NCBI GenBank assembly: GCA_037367355.1
Contig: CM074700.1
Coordinates: 1,860,001-1,924,000 of the forward strand
Origin: Neoscytalidium dimidiatum
Taxonomy: Eukaryota; Ascomycota; Dothideomycetes; Botryosphaeriales; Botryosphaeriaceae
Length of the DNA: 64,000 nucleotides
Direction of reading: 5' to 3'
The notes under the pieces were generated by a model. The model was not told the origin of the DNA. It did no database searches and was given only the letters and a program-made list of their open reading frames with translations. This document shows positions 10,946 to 23,211 of the stretch, piece after piece (the first letter of the stretch is position 1; every line of letters starts with the position of its first letter). The position numbers and the translations under genes were made by a program.

Positions 10946-13900
10946 GATCCGTGTACGGAGGGAAAATCGTCGTGGGAAGTTTTCGGGAGGAACAAAAATT
11001 CTTTGGAGTCCGGAGGGTTGGGCGCGGTATCTTATATCGAATGATGGTGCTGAGGCACGTTTCACTTCCATACCTCTGTCTCATCTGTGGCCCTTTGCCG
11101 CTGACTTGATCAGTGGCATGCGTCATGTTGCCAGCGGCGTTAAGCGATGAGGAAGCTAAACTCATGGTGTGGGTGTTGTGACAACATCCAGAAGATGTCG
11201 CGAGGTGGGTCCGTGCAACTCTGATGCGCAAGTCTTCGGTGCTCAAAGACTTTGAAGGTGCATGCCGAGAGAGCGCTGGTAAGATAGAGTGCAACGTGGA
11301 TGTTATTGCCTAGCGTTCCTGATGTAGGAAAAGTCGATGGTGAGCAATATTAGCTCGAGGCGAAAGGCTGTGCTCAGAAGAGGTAGCAGAAGCACTCGGT
11401 AAGCAGACGGTCGTGGTAGTGATTGCGGTCAGATACTTTGAGGAATCAATTGATGGGAAGTGCTTCTCAACACCATGGTCCGCCAGCGACCTTCCACACG
11501 AGCAGCAATGAGCCAGCTGCGTTCGACCCTGCCACCTGTCGACCAGAGAGAGACAACTCCAAGAGATCCTTCCTCGAAGGCCCGCTCAAGGCGAGCCATT
11601 CAACGAAAGAGTCCAGTCAGAAACTGGCTCTCGGGAAGAAAACCCTCTCCTTTGCAGGAAGAGGTAAAACCCTTTGCTGCACGAACATGTGCCTGGCCCG
11701 AGAGGCGCTCGTGCAGCTTTGATTGTAATGATCAGCAAAGGCTCTCGGTGAGTCCATGAGGTGCCTCCGAAGAGCGCTTGAGATTGACCCGCCGGACCCA
11801 CCACTCCCACAAGGAGTCCGCCGCATTGAAGGGGCCCTCGTTACCCAAGTAGGCGAGCCAATGGTGTCACCTGTGCAGAAGAACAGTTACTACCCAAGCC
11901 AGAAAGGCAAGGGAGGGACAGAGAGGAAAAGAGGAGTCGGTGGTCGAGGGTTGGGGGGGGGTTTATATAGTTATGGGAAATGCAGCAGAAAGGCCTTGCA
12001 AGCAGCACGAGGTTGGACCCTGCATGAACAGGCCGCGCTAGTGGTGCGCTAATGGTAGGCTAGTGGTGCTGCAGGCCTGCTGCCTGGTTTGTTTAACCCG
12101 GAAAAGGCAGGCATGACGCCACAGGTGCTGCACGAGGAGGCAGGTATGCAGCAGCCTCCCGCGCGTCTTACCCCAAACTGAGCAGGGACGTGTCAGCAAG
12201 CCGTGTATGTGATCAGGAAGCCGCACGAGTTTTAGCCGTGGTTTTTCGACTGGTGACTGTTTACATCGGCCAGTGTTTGTTTACATCGCGCCTTCCGCAT
12301 GCGTAGCGAGGGAAGCCGGTGGATTCGCGCCTCCTTCCTGACGCTCCAGCAACACGTCATAGCTGGACAAGTACTACTGTGTACCATGTAGCCGAGCATA
12401 TCCGCCCAAGAAGTACGGGGACATTTATGGAGTCTTCCCTTGATGGCGGATCGCTGCAGCACCTAGGCTATCAAACACCCTGCGGCGGGTTCGAGGCCAG
12501 TAACCTTTGAGAACTAATAATAGAGTACCGATCATCTTTTCCACTCAGCTCATTCATCCTCCCGCCTTTGGGTCTTTTCCACCGTGACACCGTCCTTACG
12601 CCTTCGCGCTGTCGTTTCCTCTACCCGGCTCCTCACAATCACTGTCTGCGCGCGGCGAACTAATACATGTAAATTCCGATCTCACCTCGCATACGCATGA
12701 AAATGCTTAGTAGTGTGGTCAGTAAAGACAAGACGTTACCATGAAAGGCGGAAACAGTACAGTCTATGTAGCCGTGCTGTTATGGCAGGAACGCTTAGCG
12801 CGGCGCTAGCGCCGCTGGGTAGTTGGGTAGTTTAGCTCCTTCGCTTTCTTAGAGACAGACAACAACAACGAATACAGATGCATACGAGGTTTTGCTCCAA
12901 CACGTGCTGTGTCGCATGATGAGCGCGATCTTCAGTGACCCCAAGCATTCGCGTCAAAGCTCAACAGAGCAAGGATGAGAGCTCCCTCGTCGGTAAAACA
13001 AATGATAATGTCCTTCCGCACGACAGAATGTGGGCTCTTCGTACAGAACGACTAGCAATATCTTAGCCGGTGCCTTCGCTGATGCGGTAGTATTAGGACG
13101 CAGGTGCAGGAAGGAGGTAGGCATCATCAGAGGTTACAGAATCGCGGTACATGAAGGCACGGATCGCAATTTTCTCAAGACAACCGCAATGTACATGCCA
13201 CACTTTCCGGACTTTTCGATATAGCATTATCCAGAGAACGGCAGGCCAACTTCTTACATTTAAATTGATTACGAGATCCAGAACTGCTTCAGCACAATGT
13301 CAAGCACCATAAAAGCCGATGCCGTCGTCGATGTAGAGATTTGCAAAGCAATATAAGGAAGGATATGGGGCTTTCTCACTCGGTATAGCTACTGACCTCC
13401 TATCCCCATATAGTACTCCAACAGGCCCTATCCGCCCTGACAGCCAGCTCTGCTCCCACCAATACATTCTCCATGTCCATATTTATTTGCATTATCCTCT
13501 TAGGCAGTAATAGGTCTCGGGTGGGGAGGCATTTCGGTCAGCATCGCCAGGGGATCTATAAAGAAGGTGACCACATCGGCTGTGCACGCTGTCGAACTGC
13601 AGCTATAACGCTGGCTAGTAAAATGTGGGGATGAGAACGATACGTGGAACGAGTAAAAGTTTTTGCATTCTGGGAATGAACGAATGAATCCGGATGACCA
13701 AGCGAGTCGGAAGAGCAGGTCTAAACCGTCTGCAAAGACTTTGGATAATGGCGGCTGAGACCTGTGTAACTGTCACCGTGTGAAAGAAACCGTAGGAGGA
13801 GGAAAACAAGGAGAAATGGAGAAGAAGAGCACCCTTCCCGCTCCACCGCTTTGATCGGCATCACTCAACGGATCAGCAGGCAGTAATCGCCGCGAAGGAT

Positions 13901-16699
13901 TCGGAGGAGTTGCAGATTACGAAAGCCCAAAAATCCTCCTTAATTTGGGGTCTAAAGAATCTCTTTGCACCTCAACAAGAGATCAAGAGGCGCTGCCGCC
14001 GAAAAAGTCGCAAACGCACTCAATTAGGCATTCCGTACTACAAGTCTTCCTCCCTGGCGAACATCATCCGGGAAGGATTGACCGAGCATGCAGCTACATC
14101 ACGCCTTCGAAGATCCACATGTTCGAATGGCACTGCCATTCGTTTACTATCACCTCAACTGGAAAAGCCGGAAGATTTCGCGACGCCTTCAAAAGTGTTG
14201 GTACGGCGTGTGCCAACAGTTTCTAACCGACTGCTGCAACTGTGCGGCACATCTGTAGCAACGCCGCCTCCATTATGCAGGAATCGTCTGCCTGGCTTGT
14301 CACGTATCAGAACGGGCTCCTCGCATACAGGGTTGTCCTGAGGCACAGCAGCTGCGCGAGCCAGCACTTCAAGAAAGCAGAAGTGTCGCTGCAACCAACA
14401 AATAGACCTGGAGTTTCGCGCTCTGAGACTCGCGGAGGATAGTGCCAGGGTATGAGGATGTGCACAGGCATGCGCTTACATCTAAGTAAGTGGCTGTCGT
14501 CGGGAAATGCCGCCTGCTGTTGGGGTCCATTGTGAATGAGAAAGAGGCTACGGCGCAGGGCTGTGGCGCTTGCAGCAGGCAAGCGAGGCTCATGCACCCC
14601 ACCGACGAGCAAGTGGATCCGCAGCGCGCGCGTGTGGCGGCTGCTTTGCGCTACACAGCCTTATGAACAGCATGCTTTGCTGCTCGTAGGCGCGGGCTTC
14701 TGGAGAGAAGTGTTTGGGCTTGCGAACCCTCGGCGATCGGTCCACGATGAGAGCAGATCGTCCTCCCTTAACTATTTTTACATGCAGGAGTGGGGATAGA
14801 CAAGAAAACATCCAAGCTTCGAAGAGAGCACGGACTGTGAGGGCTTGTGCTTCAGGCAGAGTTTTTGGAAGGATCAAAAGGTCAACAACAGCAATTTGCA
14901 ATCATGCCCAATCGCTGCGACTACTTGATTCACGTCGAGGAGAAGGATCACGACTGATATAGGAGCCTAGGCGAGACTAGTAGTACTCATCCAGCCGAAT
15001 GACACCATCAGTCGAGCCGGAAAGTTCGGGAAGGCGTCGTCAACAGCTTTGTCAACGTCTGACGATGCCCGAGCTGCGGCTCAATGTATCGGTCTCGGAT
15101 TGCGCAAGCAAGGCCACAGCAAAGGTCGTCGCGGGGACGCTGACTCGTGCGAGAGCAGGGGAAATTGGGCCAACAGACGCACAGTCGGGAACCCGGGGAT
15201 CAGGAGAGTTGAGGGCAACCTGTGCGGATCTCTTGGTTTCGCGTAAATCATGGGTCGCCTGCACCACGCGGCCGACTACGCCTCTTTGACCGATCGTAAA
15301 CATAGCATGGCAAGAATGACGAGAGCAACCTTTGTGAATCATGGTGCGATGACTGTAGTCAAGTGAGCTACGGTGAGATGAGAGGGGGAAAAAGTTAGTT
15401 GGCCCCCAAATGAGACATCCGCAACAACACCGAAGGTTCCCAAAGAAGCGCTGGAAAGGAGCGAGAGCAGCCAGTCGAAGAGTAGTGCGGGCGGATGCGC
15501 GATGCTGGCTTCGACGGGTTTCCTCAAAGGATGATCGCTGCAGGTAGCGGGGTGTGGACGGACTCCAATGGGTATTGACGACGGAGTGTTGGTGTGAGTC
15601 GGTGAGAGGCAGACTGGCGTGGCCGACGACGCACAGAGGAGCACGACGCGCACAGCCTCCGCACCAGCGCCGGCCCGAGCTGCACTCTCACGCCTCGCCG
15701 CCTCCGCACACGTCTGCTTGCTTGCTCGCTCGCTTGCCTCTCTGCGCGCGGCGCAGCACTTGCGAAGGATTCCAGCCGCGCCGCGCGCCTAAGCACAGCG
15801 AGGAAAAGAGTAGTCGGCCACCACTGCCGAAACGGCGCCACAACGTCCTGCCCAGCTGCACCCGCATCCGCGAAGCTTGACTAAATTTCCGCTTGACACC
15901 AGCACATGGCCCGCGCGAAGAGCCGCAGCAACATGCACGCGTCGACGTGATTCGACACGCACTCCCGCGAGGCGTCGCAGAAGCTGGCTAAGATCAGCGC
16001 TAGCTGGCAAGGCTGAACCGGAGTGACGGCCGCTGGTAGGCTCGAGGATATGGCGGATCGCTCCGTTCTGCTTGACCACTCTCTCTGCCACCGCCATCTT
16101 TCGTCTGGTTCGTCACCAGGCCTCAGGTCCGCCTCACCCGCCTGCCTGCCCGCTGCACATCATCTCGTGTGCTTACAGCAATTGGTTGGCCAGTGACGCA
16201 GAAGGGAAGAGGCGTAGTCGTCCCTGGTGCCATTTGTCGTGCTAGCGCCACGAGTCGCGAGAGACATGCCAAAGAGACGGCGGTCTGTGTGTTGTAGGAT
16301 GCGCCAAGTTGGCATGTGGATTGGCTCCTCTGTGGGGCGTGAGGTGTAGCGTGGGCGTAGGCAGCTAGAGGTGACCGTGCTGCGGACGGCCCGTTGCGGC
16401 CCTGATCTGTGCCTCAACTGTTTCTTTCCCCCTCATTCTGTGCAAGAGTCAATGCTGAAATGGGGCCGTTTTCTACTTGCTGCCTATTTTTATCCTTTGG
16501 TGGAAGTTCCGCTGTCGATGCTCTCCTCCGATATCATACTTAACCACCTGCTTACCAAGGCCTTGCCAGGCATCTCAGTAAGATACACCTCAGCCATCAA
16601 GCCATTAGCCGCAGTCCTAAGCGGAACCTTCTCTCTGGACTGTCTCTTCTTTTTGAATTCCATTTGCCAGATACCTGATCCATCCCATCATTTCCCAAA
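10946..16699. other. 5.75 kb gene-poor region
   Basis: No reading frame here has recognisable homology, and no intact transposon, rRNA or tRNA was seen. It contains short frames such as 11460-11759 (+), 13910-14341 (+) and 15789-16097 (-), a 16-bp perfect palindrome at 12800-12815 and a run of nine G at about 11952-11960. The part before 16700 is CT-rich, as in a fungal promoter or leader. Lineage-specific genes or non-coding transcripts cannot be excluded. Confidence 0.45.
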
Positions 16700-18298
16700 A
16701 TGGCTGAGACGACAAGGATAACGACCTCAAGACGCACCTCCTCCACCTCATCTCCGTCCTCCGCTTCTGCTTCGAGCGCAGCCGCCTCGTCAACTGCAGC
16801 AGAATCTTCAACCGCATCAGAGTCCTCGTCTGCTGCCGCGTCTTCAACAGCGGCGGCGGCGTCAACAGCGGCGGCGTCCTCATCAGCTGCCGCTTCATCA
16901 ACATCCTCTTCAAGCTCCACCTCTTCCTCGAGCTCAATAACATCCTCAACTTCAGCTGCCTCTTCGACATCAAGCGCCTCTTCGACATCTTCCTCCGCGA
17001 CGATAAGCGCAAGTGCGAGCGCAAGTGCAACTTCCGCCCCTCAATCCGGCGCCTCCTCCCAAACCATCACCATCGTCTGCGGTGCCATCTTCGGCGCCTT
17101 CGCCTTCGTAATCCTGATCTCCATCATCGGCTTCCTCTTCCGCAAGCGGCGCCTGCGCAAACAACGCGCCTCCTTCGACGCGGAGAAGCAGTCCCAACTG
17201 AAGAAGCCCGCCCCCTTCTCCCGCAATGACTACACTCGCGTCCGCAGCGTCTCGGACGTGGCCCTCAACCCGTCCGGCAACGGCATCACCAACTACAGCA
17301 CGCCGGTCCTCCCTCCCATCACGGACATCAGCCCGCTCTCCTCTGTCTCGCCGCCGACGCGCAACGCGACCAACGCTACGCAGTCCTCGTGCTACAGCCG
17401 CGCGACGACCGAGGGCTCCTCGGACGACACGACGCCGGACCTGAGCAACTTCACCATCGTGCACCCGCAAGCCCAGCAGCAGCAACAACAAGCCCGAGCC
17501 CCCCAAGAGGCCCACCAGCAACAGCAAGAGCAGCAACCCCAGGACCCCCAACGCCCCCAGCACACCCGCTCCCGCTCTTCCACCGGCGGCTCCCACGTCA
17601 TCTACATCCCGTACACGCAGGCCTCGTCCTCCATCTCGCCGCTCGCCCGCCTGAGCACCTCGACCCTCATCCCGCTGCAGGTCCAGCGCACCCAGTCGCC
17701 CGAGAACCCCGTCGCGGGCATCACCAGCCTGCAGGGGTCGCTGCACAGCTCCTCGACCAACTCCAACGGCTCCGGCGTGCGCGACAGGCGCGACCTCGCC
17801 CGCCAGCAGCAGCACCGCATGTCCGCGCCGCCCACCATCATCCTCGAGACGCCGAGCCCCTGCGCGGAACGCCCGGCTGACGGGTCGCTGGACGCGGATG
17901 ATAATAACGACAATGAGAACGAAGGCGCCGGGTCGAGCAGCAGCAGCAACGCCTCGGGCGCCGACTGCAACAACCAAGCACTGGCGGCAACCTCCACGAC
18001 GGCCGGCGGTATCGGCAGCGCCGTTGGTGGTGGTGTTGGTGGTGCGGGCAACAGCCGTGCCCGCAGTGCGAGCGGGAGCTTCTTGCCGCGGTACTACTCG
18101 CCCGACTCGTTCGACGACGTGGCGCTGCGGACGGCCGACGAGGCGAGCGGCAGCGAGGCCGAGGGCGAAGGAGCTGGAGCTGCGGGGGACAGGCAGAACC
18201 GCCGCTCCGCTCCCATCCTGGCCGAGGCGACGCCGCTGTTTGGCAGCTGGACCAAGAGGCCTAGGAGCGCCAAATTGAGGAGGAGTTACGGGCCGTGA
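16700..18298 (+). CDS. Ser/Ala/Thr-rich single-pass cell-surface protein, Mid2/Wsc-like architecture
   Basis: A single exon of 532 aa starts in a strong context (CAAAATGG). Residues about 8-118 are almost only Ser, Ala and Thr, the composition of an O-mannosylated stalk. A clear transmembrane helix follows (about 124-147, TITIVCGAIFGAFAFVILIS), then a strongly basic stop-transfer sequence FRKRRLRKQR. About 370 residues of disordered tail follow, rich in Ser, Gln and Pro, with a Gln-rich run near 255-280. The order stalk, helix, basic cluster, long cytosolic tail is that of fungal cell-wall stress sensors such as Mid2/Wsc. However, no WSC Cys-rich domain and no N-terminal signal peptide are present. 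Insertion would have to use the helix as a reverse signal anchor (N-out). Sensor function is inference from architecture only. Confidence 0.8.
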   Translation: MAETTRITTSRRTSSTSSPSSASASSAAASSTAAESSTASESSSAAASSTAAAASTAAASSSAAASSTSSSSSTSSSSSITSSTSAASSTSSASSTSSSATISASASASATSAPQSGASSQTITIVCGAIFGAFAFVILISIIGFLFRKRRLRKQRASFDAEKQSQLKKPAPFSRNDYTRVRSVSDVALNPSGNGITNYSTPVLPPITDISPLSSVSPPTRNATNATQSSCYSRATTEGSSDDTTPDLSNFTIVHPQAQQQQQQARAPQEAHQQQQEQQPQDPQRPQHTRSRSSTGGSHVIYIPYTQASSSISPLARLSTSTLIPLQVQRTQSPENPVAGITSLQGSLHSSSTNSNGSGVRDRRDLARQQQHRMSAPPTIILETPSPCAERPADGSLDADDNNDNENEGAGSSSSSNASGADCNNQALAATSTTAGGIGSAVGGGVGGAGNSRARSASGSFLPRYYSPDSFDDVALRTADEASGSEAEGEGAGAAGDRQNRRSAPILAEATPLFGSWTKRPRSAKLRRSYGP

Positions 18299-18796
18299 AT
18301 CGGCCTGTAAGGTCGATCAACTTGATCGTGATTTCCTTCGCTGAGATAATTGTAGGATTGGATGGATTCTTGGCTGGCTTTTTCTTTCCTTTGAGGAGTC
18401 TTTGCGCGATTATTTTTTCCTGTTGATATTTTTTTGACATGCCCCCAATCTGTAGATTTTCCGGCAAAAAACGACGAAAAGAAAGGCGATAGTGCAGAGA
18501 GCCTGTTGTGTTAGCTTCGATACCCGTAGGAACAGCATTATGAGAGAACACATGAAGAAATTTCCAATATAGCAGCGATTTCCATTAGGCATCTAAGAGT
18601 ACCTGGATGTGTGCCGCTGATGTTCCCTTTCCTTATTTTTGCCACACTTGTATTATGTGTGAACTGACCTCTTCAATTATCCTGGTAGTCGAGTCCAACC
18701 CTACTCAGTGGGTATTCCCTTTAAGGACCGCGAATCCTAACAGTCCAGAGTAGGTTGATTTCGCCATCTTTGCCGGGGACCGTGAGACATCCTTCT
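18299..18796. other. Convergent intergenic region
   Basis: This is the 3' flank of two convergent genes. It has AT-rich patches (for example 18410-18435) fitting polyadenylation regions and no supported gene. Confidence 0.5.
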
Positions 18797-20364
18797 TTAC
18801 TCATCGCCGTTCTTCTTGCCGTTATTGTCCACGTTCTTGACGAGAGCACCTGACTCCGCGAGCTTGACGAAGCGCGCGAGCCTGGCCTCTTCCTCGGCCG
18901 GGTCTTCGCTCTTCTTAGCCTTCTTGAAACGCTGTCCTGGAATCGCGATGTGCGCCTCGACAGTACGACCAGCGAATGAACGTCCATTGAAAGCCTGTCC
19001 CATGGAAGTTAGCGTGTCTACAGTCGAGCAGAGAAGCTTCTGAGTCGACTTACCTGAACACACTTCTTGGCGAAGCTCTGATGGACGAATTTCACGGTAA
19101 CAACACCATCGGTTTCCATTTCGAAGACAATGACCTTATCAACTTCACCGAACTTCTCAGCTTCCTCCTTGACGTCCTCTTGGATCTCTTCTGCTGCCTC
19201 GGGGTCTTCCTATTGGGTTGTCAGCAATATTTTGATTCGTCAGCGCAATCTTAGTAGCATACCTCCAGCTCCTGAGGGGTGAACATGTGCTTCAAGACAA
19301 CAGTCTTCTCATAGCGGTTTCCAGCGTCACCCTCATCGTCCAAATCATTAGCCGGCTCATCCCCATCCTCGTCACCCCAGTCTGCTAGCTTCCTGCGGTG
19401 CCTTTAGCCTCTCGTGACGTTGGCTGAATCTTCGGAAATTGGAGAACTTACCGCCTCAGCGCCTCCTTCCTCTTATCAGCTAGTTCCTTGTCATACTTAG
19501 ACCTCTTCTTGGAAGTCTGCTCTTCATTGTCGCCCTTATGCTTCTTGAAAGACATGTCCGCAGCCTGAACCCTCATCTTGCCGTTAGGGCCTTCGCGGAA
19601 GTTAAAGTCGGAATCGTCAAGCATGTCTATGGCCAGCTGCACAGACTCAGGGCGGAAGTAGACGACAAGCGCCTCTCCCTTGAAGTTTCCCTCGTCGTCG
19701 GTATACATCTTGATCCTCTTGTCCTCATTCTCAATACCCTCCGATATAAGACCATACTTTGAGAACACATCCTCAATCTCATCCTTTGTGGCATCAAGAG
19801 GGAGTGAGGTGACGTAGACGGCGGTGTTCGGGCGGTCATCCTGCTTCTTCTTGTTTGCCTACGGAGGTGAGCTTCAGGTCAAAACATAGCCACTCGGAGT
19901 CTGCGGGAGAGCTTACCTGGGTCTCCTGGGCACCATCGGGCTTCTTGCGCTTCTTGGACTTGTGTTTTTCCTGGGCATCCTCAGACTCGTCGACGCCCGG
20001 AACCTGGTAGGCCTTGCGCTGTTGCTCCAGGAGTTTCTCGTCCACCTATTTCCGGGGCCCGTCGGTTAATCGATTCCGCCTCTCGACAATCACAACAGCA
20101 AGGGCGATTCGTGCGCCAATGCAGCCAGAAACCAGAAGCCAGAGGCGGGTTGGGCTACGGAGGACGTTTCTCGTCCGCTGAGGGGGAAGCGGGGCGTCAG
20201 CGTACCGTTGGGACCCATCTCTTCAGCTGGGAGTCAAACTCCCATTCGTTGCCGTTGGCCTCCTCCAAGATCCACTTGCTGTCAGCCTTGGACCAGGAGA
20301 TGCGCTCGTCCGACTTGAATTCCCCCTCTTCCGTGGGAAACGTGACGGGCTTGCTTTCGGCCAT
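18797..20364 (-). CDS. CUS2: Cus2/HTATSF1-like U2 snRNP-associated splicing factor
   Basis: Six exons fit: 20364-20206, 20045-19917, 19858-19452, 19392-19263, 19209-19054 and 18994-18797, giving 392 aa. The N-terminus MAESKPVTFPTEEGEF leads to WILEEANGNEWEFDSQLKRWVP, the short W/F motif region of Tat-SF1 proteins. An RRM follows (about 107-190; AVYVTSLPLDATKDEIEDVF and FKGEALVVYF). Then comes a second RRM of U2AF-homology type (about 257-350) that ends in NGRSFAGRTV, which carries the R-x-F signature of UHM domains. The C-terminus is Lys-rich. Yeast Cus2 and human HTATSF1 bind SF3B1 ULMs and the U2 snRNP and help U2 folding before prespliceosome assembly. The domain order matches fully. An in-frame upstream ATG at 20502 exists, but the conserved start MAESKP was chosen. 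Confidence 0.92.
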
Positions 20365-21020
20365 GATGGGCGAGCGGCGCAACGGTGCGGTAGCGAGTGC
20401 TGGGAAGATTTGAGAGCGTGCGCGATGCCGCGAGCGCGGCGGACGGGGTTCGCGGTTTTGTGCGCCTGGCGGGATGGCAGTGAGGCGGCTAGCGCATGTC
20501 ACGGTGTCGGGCGGTGGTAGGTGTTCCTGGGGTCGGGGTGAAGAAACGCTCAGAACCGCGTGTTTACGTCAGGTCCGCGCGTAGGGCTTGGCGCTGCAAC
20601 GCGTATCGATACGGCAGGCGCAACCCACGGGCCCACGCGCGCCGGCCCAGGCCTCGGGCTCAGGTCATCAGTAGGTGGGAACGGCACGGCGCGCTTCAAA
20701 ACGTGGTAGGCATTTCAGCGCACGCTCATTGGTCATTACGTACTCATCGATTCCACCAATGCTGGCCTGAAATTATCTACTTTTCACCTCTGATCCACCA
20801 CATATCTAACTAGAATTTCTCCCGACATGCAATCCAGCTTAGAGCAACGAAAAGGAAAAGAAAAAAAAGACTACGACGCGCGTCAAAGCTTTGTCATACG
20901 GGTATCGAGCTTAATAAAGGCCACTGACCAACGCTTGAGGCTGGTCCAAGTGTATCTACAGCGTAACCTTTCAAGCAAGCTAATAGCCGTGGAACAAGTC
21001 GACTAAAGGAAAGAAATTAT
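20365..21020. other. Intergenic between splicing factor promoter and permease 3' end
   Basis: The region is GC-rich near 20400-20700, probably the promoter of the minus-strand splicing factor. It becomes AT-rich near 20740-20870, as expected for the 3' flank of the ammonium permease. No gene is supported. Confidence 0.5.
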
Positions 21021-22727
21021 CTAGTTGAGAGGAAGCTGAGATCCCATCGAGTCGTGGTTCTTCTCGTGGCCATTGTGACTGGACGTGCGAACGACCGAAT
21101 GACGAGAAAGACCATCATCGTCTTCAGGGGTCTTGGCCTCACGAGCAAGCTCGACATAATCGTAAGCAAACTCGCCAATCTCGACGTCATCGATACCGAG
21201 GATCTCCTCCTCCTCGGTGGCGCGGAGTCTGAAAGCCGGAACCCAAGTGCCCAAGAAGCCGAGCACGCCGAGAATAATGCAGGTACCACCGAAGGAGTAG
21301 GCGCCGCCGGCAACAGAGTCAGCGATCTGGTAGCCCAGCTGGACCCAGTTGTGATTGAGCCAGCCGCCGTCGATTTCCGTCGCACCGTCGAGGTGAGCAA
21401 TGTAATCACTAAGTCATTATTAGAACCGCACTTCCAAGCAACGTCTCGAGAGGACTTACGCAGCAAAAAAGGCGGTGAGAATGTTGCCAACAAATCCACC
21501 GACACCGTGAACGGCGAAGATATCAAGGGCATCATCGCAGCGGAGGAAGTACTTGAGCTTGGTAGCGTAATTGCACAGAGCACCGCCAACAACACCGAAG
21601 ACGACCGCAGCCCAGGCAGGGACAAAACCAGATCCGGGAGTAATGGCAACAAGACCAGCAATAACTCCAGAGCAGAATCCAACCGTAGACCACTTCCTCT
21701 CAAGCCTGTAGTCGACCAAGCACCAGGTGATACCGCCAACGCAAGCAGCAAGGTTGGTAACAACGGCAGCCATCACAGCGCGAAGATTGGCGGCACCGGC
21801 GGAACCGGCGTTGAAGCCGAACCACCCAACCCACAGGAAGACGGTACCAATGACGATGTGGGTGACGTTGTGGGGACGATAGTTGAGCTCCTGGGTGCCA
21901 TGTCCGCGCCTCTTGCCGAGCATGTAGGAGTAAGCGAGCGCAGCTGAACCGGAAGCAATGTGGACTGGAGTGCCTCCCGCGAAGTCAATCGAGCCCATGG
22001 TCGCGGCCCATCCAGACGGGTTCCAGGTCCAGCAGGCGATGGGATCGTAGATGATGGTTGACCAGACAAACATGTAGATGACGCAGGGGAGCATGCGGCC
22101 ACGCTCTGCGACAGCTCCAACAGCAAGAGCAACCCTGCCAAGAACCCATTAGCTTGGAAAACCCGTGAGGATTGAAGTCCGATGCCACTTACGTGATGGC
22201 GGCGAACATGCCCTGGTAGACGGCGAAGAGGAGATCCGGGATGCCGGTAGCGGCAACGGACGGAGCGCCCAGGACGTTCCTGAATCCAATGTTCTCCAGG
22301 TTGCCAATGTACTTGCCAGCGGTGTGGGAGAAAGCTAACGAGTAGCCCCAGAAGAACCACTGGAAGGACACGACGGCGGTGGCCATGACGGAGAGCCAGA
22401 TGAGGGACAAGGCTGACTTTCTACGTGCCAGGCCAGAGTAGAAGAAACTGTAAACAGTTAGCAGGATTAGAGCTCGAGATGGAATATCTACGTACCCGAC
22501 ACCCGGAATCATAAGCAGGACCAAGGCTGTCGAAGTCAAGATCCAGGCGATATCGCCGGACTGTGATGCCGTTAGCTTTGCAGCTTCGCCAATGGTGCGC
22601 CCAATGCACAAACCTGATAGTAGACGTTCATGTTGTCCACCAAACTGTCGCCGCCCGTAGCAGGGGCATCAGTCGGGAAGGACTCGAGCGGCACATAGGG
22701 CAATGCGGTGGTCGAGGAGGCCGACAT
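21021..22727 (-). CDS. mep: Ammonium permease, Amt/Mep/Rh family
   Basis: Exons 22727-22614, 22560-22496, 22447-22193, 22134-21460 and 21408-21021 give 498 aa, a usual Mep length. The protein has eleven predicted hydrophobic helices. The family signature DFAGGTPVHIASGSAALAYS contains the first pore histidine (about residue 203), and FAVHGVGGFVGNI contains the second (about 354). NNxW-type and pore-lining motifs such as GWFGFNAGSA are intact. The N-terminus is short and Ser/Thr-rich, and the C-terminal tail ends with acidic and His/Ser-rich stretches (EEEEILGIDDVEIGEFAYDY), as in fungal Mep proteins where the tail controls gating. It moves ammonium across the plasma membrane; some paralogues (Mep2) also signal for filamentous growth. 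Which paralogue this is cannot be decided by eye. Confidence 0.95.
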
Positions 22728-23205
22728 GCTGGACGAGATCGGCGCGTGCCGGGCCAGACGGGTGGATGGAGTTGAGTAAGAAAGGGTGCGATGGTGGAGT
22801 GGGTGTGCTGACGTCGCGGACGCCGGGCAGGTGGGCTGGTCGGGCAAATGAGTGGAAGGGTCGGGAGCCGCAAGTGGAGGACCAAAGCGGCTATGTGGGA
22901 GAGTTAAAGGGCAGAGAGGTGGGCGTGGGCCTCGTCGATCGCGGTAGTTCGCTCCGGATCCGCGTTGCGGGAGGCGGCGGCGGGAGAAGCAGCGGGCTAG
23001 CGAGACTTGACACGCGAGGCAGTAACGGGCGCAAGTGATATATGGAACGGGATATCCCCAAATTGACGGAGAGGAGGGCCAGAGCTACGCGGCGCAGACC
23101 CCAGGCTACTGGCGCAGCGACCCTGGATGCATTCATTCCGCCCAGGCTGCGCTTGGCCCCGTTCGTGCGCCCGACGCCCGTTTCCCAGCGGCGTACAGCA
23201 GCCAC

Positions 23206-23211
23206 AGATAA
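23206..23211 (+). promoter_or_regulatory. GATA-factor site (AGATAA)
   Basis: AGATAA lies 479 bp upstream of the ammonium permease start and matches the HGATAR consensus of AreA/Nit2. The same consensus recurs as TTATCT at 23592-23597 and TGATAG at 23755-23760. Function is inferred from position and from the known nitrogen control of Mep genes. Confidence 0.4.

Noticed and set aside
16970..17977. 335-codon antisense frame across the Ser/Ala-rich protein gene
   Set aside because: It is a shadow made by the biased codon use of the sense gene and is almost only Gly, Arg, Val and Leu.
21054..21947. 297-codon plus-strand frame opposite the ammonium permease
   Set aside because: The minus strand encodes a clear Amt/Mep protein here, including an intron. 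The plus frame has no known motif.
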